Below are positions 48,909 to 60,135 of a stretch of 64,000 bases of DNA, in pieces (within the stretch, counting starts at the first letter, position 1; each line of letters begins with the position of its first letter). Source of the stretch: Takakia lepidozioides (taxonomy: Eukaryota; Streptophyta; Takakiopsida; Takakiales; Takakiaceae). The translations under genes and the position numbers were made by a program. A model generated the notes under the pieces. It was not told the origin of the DNA. It did not search any database and saw only the letters and a list, made by a program, of their open reading frames with translations. The stretch covers positions 3,534,001-3,598,000 of the forward strand of contig CM060731.1 in NCBI GenBank assembly GCA_030704615.1. The letters run 5' to 3'.

Positions 48909-50143
48909 TAAGAAATCTCGGGCAAGGATTAGAATCTCAACGCAACTCTTAGCTGCCAAGTACATGCGAGCCGACAAAAAGTTGCGAGGGGATCAGAAGA
49001 GGGGATAAACGGGGGGAAGAATCCTAGAGCTTATTTGGTGATTTCAATAAACGAGAGGTAAAAGGAGGAAAGAGATACAAATGCCAAGAGTAAGACAAAT
49101 GAAACAGCTTCAAAGACTACTTGCAAACATGGTCCTCAAATTTGGGTGAGAGACAAAGATGATAAGAACTCGAGAGCAGGAAAGACAGAGCGATAATCAT
49201 CTCGGAGCTTGAAAGGGATTGCGAAGTAAGGTGATAAGTTGTTGCAGGAATCTCTGACCCCCGAATCCTCCCCACATTCTCGCATTCTTCTTGTCTTCTT
49301 CCTGAGTCTGTCCCTCGCTCTCTCTCTCGCTCTCTCTCTAAATTCACTGGACGTTAAAGAATCTTTATCTTTTTATCTCTTCTCTCTCTCTTTACTAATC
49401 ATCGTATTAATCCAACCTCTCTCACTAATTTAATTCTAACCATATAGTTAATTCACTCATGATACCGATAAATCACATGATTAGTGCTAACCAGACCTGA
49501 TCAGCGTTTATTTATTGACGAATTTTCGCCAGATTTTGATCTCAAAAAATAAAATAGGATATTCTGTCGCAAATTCCCTGATTTTCCGTGGATGAAATCG
49601 CCAAACTTCTCCAAATAAAAAATAAACTATGGATGAATTCTCCAAATATGGATGATATAAATGGATTAATGTACATAGATGGATGATTCTGTCCTAATTT
49701 CAGTAGATGAACAGAATGTACGGCTATTTTTTGCAAAACTCTTGTAGCCACTCGTGGTGCTGTTTTCCACATTTCTTAAAAGAAACGCTGATAAGATAGA
49801 TGGACGGAAACGGAAACGAATGACTTAGTGTGGATGAACAATGTTTCGTAGATGGTAATCTTAAACTTTGGCTAATAGACACGTGGTAGAAGAGTAACAA
49901 GATCCCGCAGCATTGCTGTGGATTTCTGCCACGCGTACGCCTGAGGGCCGAGCTGCTGGCAGAGCACCGTTCCATTTCCACGCATTCAGCTTCTTACTTC
50001 CCCTTCGCTCCTTCGAAGGCAATTTGGGTCAGAGATTGTGCGTGAAGGAAGGTTAGAGAGATTGTGCGTGAAGGATTTTCAATTGCGTTCGGATCAATCT
50101 GTCTCAAGTGGGATTTTGTCGCTGGGTCTGAAAGATTGGTTTT
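48909..50143. promoter_or_regulatory. Divergent upstream region shared by CRTISO and the LEA-2 gene
   Basis: About 1.2 kb separates the two start codons. It holds CT/GA runs (49,316-49,340, 49,379-49,392), a GGATGAATTC/GGATGAT-rich AT stretch (49,560-49,710) and less AT-rich leaders at both ends. Co-regulation is possible from layout only; I identified no specific element. Confidence 0.35.
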
Positions 50144-51191
50144 ATGACACTGCAAGAGAATTCACGAGGAGCAGAGGAGGAGTATCAAGTCCTGCCACAA
50201 GATGGATCGTATGACCTGCCGCCATATCTACAAAAACGGAGACGTAACAGGATCTGCCAGACGACCTGGCCGATTTATTCAGTCTTAGGCGGTCTGTGCC
50301 TGTTGCTGCTGCTAGTCGGTGCAGGGTTTGTGCTGTGGCCAACGTCGCCTGAGGTGGAAGTGAAGAAATGGAAACTGAATGGGATCAACATTGAGAGCAG
50401 CAAGCAGGAAGGATCGATAATTCCTGTGGTTCAGTTGAATGTAAGCTTGGATTTGTTGCTGGAGATTGAGAATCCTAATTATGCTGGGGTGGTCTATGAT
50501 TCGTTGACCGTGCGAGTGTTGTACAAAGGGTCGGAGATTGGGGAGGTGGAGTCAGAGGGAGGCAGTGTTAGCGCACGCAGCACAGGAAATGTAACTGCCA
50601 CAGTCAACTTAGAAGGAAGAGAAATTCTGGACAATGTTAAGGATCTTCTGATAGACGTTGCCAATCGGGAGCTTCCTTTGACGACCTACACAACAATAAA
50701 TGGAGCGGTGCAGTTGCTCTTCCTTAAGCCGCATATTGAGGTCAGAAGCTCTACCATGTGTGGTAAAACATTTCAGTCCGTAGTGGCATTCGCAAGAAAT
50801 GGAAATTATGTGTTTTCAACGTTACATGTGTAGACACTTTGTCGCTGGATGCTTGCAAGTTCGACCGATCTGGGATGGGGGATCTCTCAATTTTTATTGG
50901 TTGCTAGAGTCAGCGGATGAAGGCAATCGAGTTCTACATGGCATGTATCCTCATGAGGAGTATGGAGTGTCTCCCTGGACAAGGCACCTGCCAGTAGACG
51001 TAGCATTCGCTCAAAGTTGTAGCAACTGCATGGAATGTCGTGCATTAGTAACTAGTTATCAGGACTTGGAATGTGTCGTGCAGGTGACGGTGGCATGCGA
51101 TATTGTGGTAGATCCCAAGGACAAAGAGGTTTTGAGCCAAGATTGCGACCTTGACCTGTTGTCCGAGGGTGGTGCATCAGGTAGGTGGTAA
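50144..51191 (+). CDS. LEA-2/NDR1-HIN1-like (NHL) membrane protein
   Basis: NHL proteins are single-span plasma-membrane or endomembrane proteins with an extracytoplasmic LEA-2 beta-sandwich, linked to stress and defence. Two exons, 50,144-50,740 and 51,084-51,191, join in phase 0 (FLKPHIE|VTVACDIVVD) and give 234 residues. The N terminus (1-40) is hydrophilic with a basic patch KRRRNR just before the membrane span at about 42-66 (LGGLCLLLLLVGAGFVLWP). The LEA-2 domain covers about 100-220: VQLNVSLDLLLEIENPNYAG, YDSLTVRVLYKGSEIGEV, GNVTATVNLEG and ELPLTTYTTINGAV. The end has VDPKDKEVLSQDCDLDL. It is divergent from CRTISO. Confidence 0.87.
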
Positions 51192-53382
51192 CTTAGGATG
51201 GGGTGCTCCATTCCAATATTCATGGCTAGTGGTTTTTGTTCTATACCCTTGGAATCATTCGGAAAAAGTGTACAACTTTACCACATTCCATCGGCTGGCG
51301 CACATTAGTCAGCTAGACTGCAATTTGCATAAATTCAACAGCAGACATTTGTGAACTCTAGTTCATGGATTATGAATGAAAATTGAAGATATTTTGTTTG
51401 TAACTTTGGGCCCATACTTCATTCACATCATCCTTGCAAATCCACAGTGGTAAACAGCAGTACAACCCACCCTCGGGGTTCAAACTGACTGAGCAATATT
51501 TGCACATTGATAAGACCTCTCCAAAACTCAAATTTCACAAACATTCAAAATGCAGTCTTCATTGTGGTGTTCCAGGGACACCCAGCCATGATCAATAGGT
51601 AAGTCTATGCTCTCATCTCCCAATTCAGCTGAAACGTCCCAAATTATACTAAGCTACAGTGAAGCAAGGCTTGTCTTTAGAAGTGTATATTAGCATCAAT
51701 CATGGGATTGCATAGCACAGCAAAATCCATTAAGAACTTGTCTTCAAGTACTCGAGGAACTACTTGGCAATATGTCTTCAAAGGGTGTTTGTACATACTC
51801 ACTCGCAGGTAACAACAGTCTTTACCTTGCAACTCTCAAAAGCTCGGCCTTTTTCTTCTTCGGAATAGGAACTAATATCTAGAGGGCCCATAGAAAAACT
51901 TGTCATTCCTCAGCACATCCGAGCCATCAGTAGATCACTCCCCACCACAAGCACAAGAATTGTCTCAAGCAAGTGGCTCCCCCGACTGTCACGAAAATGA
52001 TCTCAAAATTTTATGTGGAAGAATGTGAGATGAGTCTGGATGGTATGCTTTCTTAAATATGCAAGGTGAGATGCAATACCAGGAACGCGTTGTAGGTCCA
52101 TTGCGAGGACACCCGTACACACTGACTAGTGCTCAGGAAGGGATGGCAGCTGTGCTTTGCCTGTTTACTCGTACTCTACTGCAGTACGTACCTTCGCTCA
52201 TCGCCAGCAAATACTGCAACGGGCCGGCTCGAGCCAACAAAGTGAATCTTTAGTGTCATTTATGCGACAAATTGGCATGATACAGATGGTACTAGAAATG
52301 GTCTGAGTTTCAGATAGCCTGCTTAGTAACTTCCGCACAATGTACCTGGCACCTGATACACACCTGCACACGATACATGGAGCACTACCTATTACCCACT
52401 CCCTTACACCCTCCTCTCTCTCTCTCACCACAAACAAGAAAAAGTGCACATGTCAGATTCATGATCTCACCTGGAGACGATGTTTGATGAATGGAAGAGA
52501 TCACCATGCCGTAGCCGTGCAACTATTCGCAAGCGACTGCCCACCCAACACGATATATGGATTCCATGCATGCTGATCAGCAATCAGCTGGAACGAGACA
52601 TGCGTGGATTGCCGGAGGCTCCTTTCAGACAGCAGTACGTCCACAGCACTTCACACACCTCATGACTAAAGGTGACTTCATACGGAGCAATTTCGTGAAC
52701 CCAGGCAGTGTTCATGACATGGTGAGGCGAGCTACCGGCCTCACAACCCGACCAGCAACCTTTTAGTTGAGCTAGTGGGATTGCCTCTATGTCTATGTTG
52801 AGCACACTTTCTCTTGCCTTGTACTTTCACCTGCAAAATGCCAAGCCCTCATCATTCCCCACCTCTTTTGAACCTAGGAGAAATCTCCCTCCATCAGAAT
52901 ACACTCAGCGCGAGTACCTTGTTACACCATATTTACTGCAGCATGAAGCAAATACAGCCTAAGAGACCTTGCCGTCATCACTGAGGGGCACGAAAAGCGT
53001 GGCGGGACTGTCGATTTCTCTCGGACAGAGTCAACAATGCTGTTCACCATCATTTTGTCATTTCCTTCGACAATCTATAATACTGCTCATCCTTTTCTTA
53101 TTCTGATTGACAGCCCTAAATCCGGACATGCCCATCCTTCTGTCTACCCTACAAAGGATTGGTTTTTCTTGAGTTGCCAAGGCGGGGTTAAACTTGGCGT
53201 GCGTGGAAGCAATGACTGTATTTATGCAGAAAGCAAACTCGGGTCTTTCCATCTCTTTATATATATAAGCAGGTGTGAGGTTAGACTGTCTTCTTGTTCT
53301 CTTCCTTCCTTCACAGATTGGAAGTTGTGGAGGGAGAGGAGTGCTAAGTTGAAAAGAGCTTCTCGAAAGCAAGGCCGTCAAT
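51192..53382. other. Intergenic region, no gene recognised
   Basis: Only short unconvincing ORFs on both strands. On the minus strand near 51,830-51,895 a frame reads ILVPIPKKKKAELLRVA before a GT, which might be an exon relic. A TATA box for the F-box gene lies at 53,258-53,268. Confidence 0.4.
53258..53268 (+). promoter_or_regulatory. TATA box of the F-box gene
   Basis: TATATATATAA lies 115 bases before the ATG at 53,383 and 184 before the one at 53,452. This is well placed for a short leader. Confidence 0.5.
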
Positions 53383-54596
53383 ATGCCTAATTCCAAGGGT
53401 GGTCGTTCATTGGGGCTCTTAAGGTATCCTCATGATCGACGACGTCGAGTCATGGACAAGGAGGTGTGGAGGAGGCTGCCCTGCGACTTACTGGACAGGG
53501 TGTTGGCATGCCTATCTTGTAGATCTCTCTATCGCTTACTGTTGGTGTGCAAGCGGTGGCTATCCCTGCCTGGATCTCCTGGTTTTATACATCTCTGGAA
53601 CCAAGCAGGTCCCCGTCGAATCGACCCATATTTCTTGTTCAGTTTGTCAGATCCCCGGGAGAACGTGGAGGTTCTGAACTTTTATGATACAAGATGGACC
53701 TCCAATTGCTTCATCAGTGCAAAGGACGTGAGAGAGATTTGTTTTGGTCTACAGATGGAGGGCTGTTTTGCATCCACTCAGTTTCTTCATGCGAGGCCGG
53801 TTTATGCTTGACCGTCTTGAACCCGATCTCGAAATGTTACAGACGGTTACCTGACGTGCCTTGCAGCCCAAGGAGTTCTGTATATGAACTGGATTGCACT
53901 ATCGGTGGGTACAAGAGTATAGTGGTAGAGCTTATGATGCCTGGGGAAATAGTACGAAATGGTGGAAGAAACAAAACGTTGGTGTATGCTTCCATCTCCA
54001 ACTTATGGAAAGAGATAGCAAACATGCCTGCACCTCCGCTGGATGAGGGATGGAGGTGGACTTCCTCAGGCACTGCCAAATGTGGCAATGTTATGTATGT
54101 TATGATCTTTCCAGCCAAGGATAAACCATATCCATCTCCACCAACCTACAACCAAAGATTGTTTGCTTGTGACATGGGTACTGAAATTTGGGCGGAGGTG
54201 GGGTTTCCCAGTCACTCACATCGATCTGTAGATTTCATAACGGTGATGGAAAGTCGGGGCCGCCTGTTGATAGCTGGGCAGGCTTTCGACGACAGTGACG
54301 CCCACATGCTTACTCCTTGTTTATGGGAGTTCAATATCTGCAGTGGAGAACTGTGGAGGCAATTGGCAAAAATTCCTGATAAACTGTTACATGATTTCCT
54401 TGCACTTGTTCCTAACCATTCAGGCATATGGCATGCGGAAGGGTGTGGTGACCAGGTATTCTTGAGAGACTGGGATTACCCATGGCAATCACCAAAGACG
54501 TTGGTATTTGACTTTCTGCATGAATCCTGGATATCTGATCACAACAAAATGGACACATGGCTTCCGAGGTCCTGGAAGTCCGGAAAGTTTGTGTAG
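53383..54596 (+). pseudogene. F-box/kelch-type protein gene interrupted by a frameshift
   Basis: F-box proteins are the substrate-recognition subunits of SCF ubiquitin ligases, with the F-box binding SKP1. The first frame (53,383 to 53,811) has the F-box EVWRRLPCDLLDRVLACLS, then SLYRLLLVCKRWLSLPGSPG. It stays conserved through YFLFSLSDPRENVEVLNFYD to about 53,720. The conserved C-terminal kelch-like part continues in another frame to 54,596: WSTDGGLFCIHSVSSC, NPISKCYRRLPDVP, CDMGTEIWAEV, WEFNICSGELWRQLAKIPD and LVFDFLHESW. The change of frame falls at about 53,715-53,745 and requires a net loss of one base or gain of two. No intron of workable length fits there. It is either a young pseudogene or an assembly indel; everything else looks intact. 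A start at 53,452 is equally possible. Confidence 0.75.
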
Positions 54597-54741
54597 GAGT
54601 AAATGTATAGTTTTGAAAGATGATATGTCTAGCTTTCCACAGCCCATTATGCTTAGCTTATAGCTCTTGTATAGTAAACCTTTTCATGCACGTTTTGCAT
54701 GTACTGCATCAAAAGTGCAGGAGTTCCTTATCCACGACGTT

Positions 54742-55705
54742 GGTCATGATACATACCAAGCCTCAAGCAAGCAACAGGGTTGGGGAAGAATTGGGCAAAC
54801 AAGTAGAGGGGCTCCTCCAATGACTTCAGCTCCAGGGAATTAATGCATTGTAAACCTGTCACATCCAGCTTTCATTGATTAGTTTTGCTGTGGGTGTGCA
54901 CAGCCCCGAGGCTTGCCAGTATTCATTAGGTAGATAGAAAGGTGCACCTTTTTGCGAACTATTTGATGAAGTGGAAATTTCAGCTAGGAGGTTTAATGAC
55001 CGGATGCCAACTGAGAAAGAAGAACCTCAGATTTTCACCATGAAAGACAATTTGCTTTTGTGAATCAGACAACATCAGCCTAGAACAAAAAAGGGCATCA
55101 ATGAAATCTGGAGGTCCTAGAGATGTGAGCTAAACCAATACTTTGAGATAGTATGTGCAATATACCATGACAGAGGAGAAGATAATGTGACTGGAGTGTC
55201 AGAGCTACACAGAAGTTCTCAGTAGAGTAAGTACCTGCAAAAGACAATAAAAACTCAATACTTGTCCAGATGAATGTAAAACTTCTCTTTGAACAGCTTT
55301 GTGTTTGAGTTCAAACCAACCCTGGGAATGTTTGTCTCTCAACCTCTAAGGGTCAACAACGCGATCGAGAGAGAGGAAATAAAGAGATTTCTTATGTCCA
55401 TGGGGAAGCCTGAACTTAGGGGAAAAAAAGAGATAAGAAAAGAACGTTATCACGTCCACAGAGTGCCAACAGTCCTTGGAGAATACATGACCAAGTATTG
55501 CCAGAAGACGAAGTACCTCATGCAGATAGGCCACAAGGCACTTCAGATCTTGAAAGTTGAAGGCCCCCACCAAAGATTCGGAAACTCGAAGGAGTATAGA
55601 AGGCATCGAGACCAATTTCCTGGAACCTGAAGGCCCCCGCAAAGATTCGGAAGCTCTGAAGAGACAATTGTACCTCCCTAGAATGAAAGACGTCATCGAG
55701 ACCAA
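54742..55705 (-). pseudogene. Duplicated CRTISO fragment (exon 3 plus intron 2)
   Basis: Read on the minus strand, the part at 54,745-54,860 matches CRTISO exon 3 (46,732-46,831) almost base for base, including the encoded SLEEPLYLF. One base is missing in AATTCC context (GCATTAATTCC against GCATTGAATTCC), which shifts the frame. Upstream, scattered matches to CRTISO intron 2 follow in the same order to about 55,700: AACGTTATCACGTCCACAGA at 55,442 matches 47,222, and GAGACAATTGTACCTCCCT at 55,661 matches 47,443. It contains internal insertions and a short repeat (AAGATTCGGAA twice). Confidence 0.92.
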
Positions 55706-55840
55706 TCTGCCTCATCTTCAGCATTTTTCAGTGCAGCTTCAACCTCAGAATTTGAAAGCTCTTTTTGTTCAGAGTTTCTAACAGAAGCAGCTCCTAAGGT
55801 GTCACGAGTGGAGACTGGGACAAAGGCTGCTGCGACCATT
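55706..55840 (-). pseudogene. PIE1 fragment adjoining the CRTISO fragment
   Basis: On the minus strand: MVAAAFVPVSTRDTLGAASV, RNSEQKELSNSEVEAALKNA, EDEAD. This is the acidic segment that follows the SWR1/PIE1 ATPase domain. The same segment is in the larger PIE1 copy at about 61,035-61,175 (RNSEQNELSNFEVEAA). Homology stops abruptly at EDEAD, where CRTISO-derived sequence begins. Confidence 0.85.
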
Positions 55841-56069
55841 GAGATTTCAGTGAGATTTCCGATAACTAGAAAGTAACTAGGTGGAATAACTAGAAGATAA
55901 CTAAAACAACTAGATAGACAATCATGAATCATGAAAATAATTGTAGACACATTGGAAGCTTACCAGGCAGACCTCTCGATTTCCACATGCATTTTTGTCA
56001 CCACCCAGATTGGTTGCAAACGGTTCATGGCGCATGTTGCTCCAAAGCCATCCACGCTAATACCTACTT

Positions 56070-56175
56070 ACAGCAACACGCGACAAAGTTGCGGTCAATC
56101 AACCCACCCACTATGTAAATCTTAGAGGCATCCAGTTTGTCTAGAACATGCTCAGAGTCGGCTGTAAGGTACATA
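56070..56175 (-). pseudogene. TRM10-like (tRNA guanine-N1 methyltransferase) exon fragment
   Basis: The minus strand reads [28 protein letters not shown]. This is the conserved core of TRM10, the SPOUT methyltransferase making m1G9 in tRNA. The expected continuation after DRN (basic residue then KG) is replaced by unrelated sequence and a stop. Only this exon is visible. Confidence 0.75.
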
Positions 56176-56499
56176 CCAGATCCTCACCAAAGCACAAAGC
56201 AATGTATAGGTGTCGGAAATCCTCTTTCAACCATGACCAAATTTCCTCGGTGTGCTTCCAAGCAATTGAATTTGGTCGAATCTGGTTTTATACATCGTAA
56301 AAGTTCTAAGCTTGGCAGGTACCGTTGTTGCAATAATTTGGCCACAGCAGTTTGTCTTCGTAGCTAGAGTTTGTCTACATACCTAGGACAATGACAGTCT
56401 TGTAGTAGGCTTGGGATGAGAATGGCGTTGTTTCGTAGTTGTTTAGTTGTAGTGTGAGCCCCACTTGTGCACTTGCATACCTTGCGCCAATACTCTCCA

Positions 56500-57640
56500 A
56501 GTAGCGCGGGGTCTTGTCATACAGGCGTCATATGCGTCTTGCAGATACGAGGACGGCTCCATTGGAGAGCGATCACAATCCAGACCATGAGTGGCCTATT
56601 CACTTTTTTTTCTTGCGTCTTTAATTAAATCTGCAAATTTCGATAGATCCATAGCATAATCATAAATACTATCATGTATTTGCAAGGTTAATTTGGGTAC
56701 AGGGAATGTCGATCTCGTATCCCGGTCACAAGACGACCCAAAGTTGGAAAGGTTGGTCAGAATTCTATCTTGAGGGTGGTCTTGAATGTGAACACATATT
56801 CTTAGGTCTCTTAGAGCATGCCCAGCAGGCGCGACGGCACTTTCACGCGCCTCACCAAGTTTCGTCCCACTCGTGCGCTATCTACACGAGTTTTGGAGTG
56901 TGGCATTCTCCCCCGCTAGCTACCACTCAGCCCACTCTCACCTCAGCCTGGTGCCATTACTTCCTTCTTGTTATGATGGGTTGTGGCTGGTGCTCTTGCC
57001 AGCCCACGCGCCATCTAGCTTGCCTGCCTCACCGTACGCCTCCTTAACATAGTGATTGGGGGGCAGTTTAGTGAGCCTCATGCTCTTAGGTGTGCAACAT
57101 TTGCAGCCGCCGCCAACGCCTCGGGTGTAGCGTTAGTGAAGTCAAATTTATGCGATTTGTTTTCCTATGCGATCTGTGCAAGCTAATGAGTGATTGTAGC
57201 TAGACACACAAGACAGAGCACTGGGAGCGAATACACAAAGATGAATGCATAGTTGGCCATTGCCATGCGACTCCTTGAGTATGATCAGATTGCATAAATT
57301 TGACTTCACCAATGCTCCACCCGAGGCGTTGGCGGCGGTTACAAATGTTGCACAACTAAGACACCTAAGAGGCTGTGTTCACGTCCGAGGCCACCCTCGA
57401 GATAGAATTATGAGCAGCCTTACCAACTTTGGGTCGTCTTTTGCGCGGGGACATGAGACCGACATTCCCTGTACCCAAATTAATCCTACAAATACATGAT
57501 AGTATTTATAATTTTGCTATGGATTTATTGAAATTTTCAGATTTAATTAAAAACGCAAGGAAAGAAATGAATGGGCCACTCATCAATGTGTTTGGATTGC
57601 ACAATGACGCACATGATGCCTGCGTTACAAGACCCTTACA
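56500..57640. repeat. Long imperfect inverted repeat (foldback) of about 1.1 kb
   Basis: The left arm (about 56,500-57,160) pairs with the reverse complement of the right arm (about 57,275-57,640). For example GGGTACAGGGAATGTCG at 56,695 pairs with CGACATTCCCTGTACCC near 57,463, and TTGGCGGCGG at 57,326 pairs with CCGCCGCCAA near 57,106. The left arm is longer because it carries an insertion (56,814-57,085). The central spacer is about 115 bases. No transposase is encoded. It may be a foldback element or a palindromic rearrangement. Confidence 0.82.
56811..57088. mobile_element. PIF/Harbinger-like MITE (272 bp, 56,814-57,085) nested in the inverted repeat
   Basis: The segment absent from the opposite arm starts GAGCATG and ends CATGCTC, and is flanked on both sides by TTA (56,811-56,813 and 57,086-57,088). 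A TTA target duplication with short GAGCATG-type ends is characteristic of Tourist/Harbinger MITEs. The empty site is preserved in the other arm at about 57,360, which supports the borders. No coding capacity. Confidence 0.68.
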
Positions 57641-58205
57641 AGACCCTGGAGGGCTATGGCCCACCATTCCCTGTACCACTCTATTCGAGGTTAGGTAGCG
57701 CGTGAGCACAAGGGCATATTCCCTAAATTTCCACAAAAATTTCCGCGAAATTTCCACAGCAAAACGAAATTGGCGAAACTAACAATTTTGCGAAACTAAC
57801 ACATAAAGAACAAGTAGCCCCTATACTTGATGAACATGTTACCCTATAAGCGTGGGTTTTTTCTTAAGTTGTGCTCACACGATATTAGGCCTTTTCATAA
57901 CAGGCATGAGAGTGGGCAGTGAGGCCTAACCTTAAATTTAAGATCATCACCCATGGGTAATTTCGCACGTCGAAACTCCGTACCAACTAGCCTGAGAAGA
58001 AATCACACTATAGCTGAATTGATGAATATGTCACTTTTAAAGGCCCTACCCATGTATATTTTTGCAGAGCGAAACTCTCTCCCCTAACAACTAATACAAT
58101 TACATATTGAGATATGCATTTGCAGTGCAAAACTCTAATCCCTGAAGAGAAGTTGGGTAGCGTGCAGTTAGGATGCTCACAAACATGAAAAAATATGAAA
58201 AATAT
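57640..58205. other. Spacer between the inverted repeat and the satellite
   Basis: AT-rich, with no recognised coding region, repeat or RNA gene. Confidence 0.5.
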
Positions 58206-60135
58206 TCTTGAGAAGCCCAGAGAAAATCGCACATGTTTTTTAAGAAATACACTGTCAGACAAGAGTTTCAGGTTGAGAAACTCTTTTATCACGACAAAGC
58301 AGTTCAAATCCCTCAGTTGATATCTCTCAATATCGATTCAACAGTATGCAAGTTTTTAAACAAGAACAATGTCAGATATGAGTTTCTTGTTGAGAAACTC
58401 TTTTGTTACAGGAAAATAGTTCAATTCCCTCGATTTATATCCCTCCATATTGTCTCAAAGCATACTGGTTTTTGAACAAATATACTGTCAGACAAGAGTT
58501 TCGTGTTGAAATACTCTTTTGTTACGGCCAAGCAGTTCAAATCCCTCAGTTCATATCCCTCCAAAAAAAAATTCAGACAAGAGTTTCGTGTTGAGGAAAT
58601 GATGCAGATTTTTGAACAAAACCCATGTGTTGAGAAACTCTTTTGTCACGACAAAGAGTTCAAATTCCTCAGTCCATATCCCTCCATATTCGTTAAAAGC
58701 ATGTAGGTTTTTGAACAAAAACACTGTCATAGAAGAGTTTCGTGTTGAGAAATTTTTTTATTATGGCGAAGCAATTCAAATATCTCAGTTCACGTCCCTC
58801 CATATTAATTCAAAAGCATGTAGGTTTTTGAACAAATACATTGTCCCAAAAAAGTTTCGTGTTGAGAAACTCTTTTGTTATGGTGCAGCAATTCAAATCT
58901 CTCAGTCTACGTCCCTCGATATTGGTTCAAAAGCATGTAGGATTTTGAACAAATACACTGTCCCAGAAGAGTTTCGTGTTGAGAAACTCTTTTGTTATGG
59001 CGAAGCAATTCAAATCTCTCAGTCCACGTCCCTCCATATTGGTTCAAAAGCATGTAGGTTTTTGAACAAAAACATTGTCACAGAAGAGTTTCGTGTTGAG
59101 AAACGAAGCAATTCAAATCCCTCAGTCTATTCCCCTCGATATTGATTCAAAAGCATGCGATTTTTTGAATAAAAACACTGTCCGATAAGAGTTTCGTGTT
59201 GAGAAACTCTTTTAGTATGATGAAACAATTCAAATCTCTCAGTCCACGTCCCTCCATAAAAACATGTAGGTTTTTTAACAAGAACACTGTCCGAGAAGAC
59301 TTTCATGTTGAGAAACTCTTTTTGTTTTGGCGAAGCAATTCAAATCTCTTAGTCCCCGTCCCTCCATATTGGTTCAAAGCATGCAGGTTTTTGAACAAAA
59401 AACACTGTCAGAGGAGAGTTTTGTGTTGAGAAACTCTTTTTGTTATGGCGAAGCAATTCAAATCCCTCAGTCCATGTCCCTCCATATTGGTTCAAAACAT
59501 GCAGGTTTTGGAACAAAAACACTGTCAGAGAAGAGTTTCGTGTTGAGAAACTCTTTTGCAGGTGAATACGTTTACATCCCTCAGTTGATATCCCTCCATA
59601 TTGGTTCATGCAGTCTTTTGTGCATGTTTTTGAACCAAAACAATGTTAGACAAGAGTTTCATGTTGAAAAACTCTTTTGTGAAGGCGAAAGAGTTCAAAT
59701 CCCTCAGTTAGTATCCCTCCTTATTGTTCCAAATGCATGCAGGTTTTTTAACAAAAGCATTGTTAGAAAAGAGTTTCGTGTTGAGAAACTCTTTTGCTGC
59801 GCTGAACTAGTAGTTGATATCTGTCCATATTGGTTTCTAAAGCATGCAAATTCTTAAACCATAATACTTTAGACAAGAGTTTCGTGTTGAGAAACTCTTT
59901 TTTTATAGCAAAGAAGTTAAAATCCCTCAGTTCGTATCCATCCATATTGTTTAAAAAATATTAAGGTTTTTGTAGACAACCGCAGTCGGATAAGAGTTTT
60001 GTGTTGAGAAACTCTTTTGTTACAACAACGTATTTCAAATCTTTTAGTTCATCTCCGTCCATATTTGTTCAAATGCATGTAGTGCTTTCAATAAATTCAC
60101 TGATAGACAAGAGTTTCGTGTTGAGAAACCTTTTT
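58205..60135. repeat. Satellite array, unit about 117 bp, about 17 copies
   Basis: Units contain GAGTTTCGTGTTGAGAAACT, then CTTTTGTTATGGCGAAGCAA, TTCAAATC, CCTCAGTCCA, TCCCTCCATATTGGTTCAAA and GCATGTAGGTTTTTGAACAA. Starts of the GAGTTTC motif fall at about 58,263, 58,380, 58,496, 58,734, 58,852, 58,970, 59,088 and onward to about 60,110. Central units (58,730-59,100) are almost identical and edge units are diverged. Each unit has GAGTTTC and GAAACTC seven bases apart, a perfect 7-bp stem. The period is often a multiple of three, so long ORFs run through the array. I regard these as a by-product. Confidence 0.96.

Noticed and set aside
52059-52805. Several short ORFs as genes
   Set aside because: Overlapping frames on both strands, no recognisable motif, no splice partners.
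55289-55630. 113-codon plus-strand ORF
   Set aside because: It lies antisense within the duplicated CRTISO intron fragment.
58612-59857. Long ORFs of 176-177 codons inside the satellite as a repeat-protein gene
   Set aside because: The frame stays open only because the unit length is divisible by three. Other frames are also open in places, edge units break it, and there are no splice or start features.
58205-60135. CRISPR-like array
   Set aside because: The units are contiguous 117-bp tandem copies with no unique spacers, in a eukaryotic genome.
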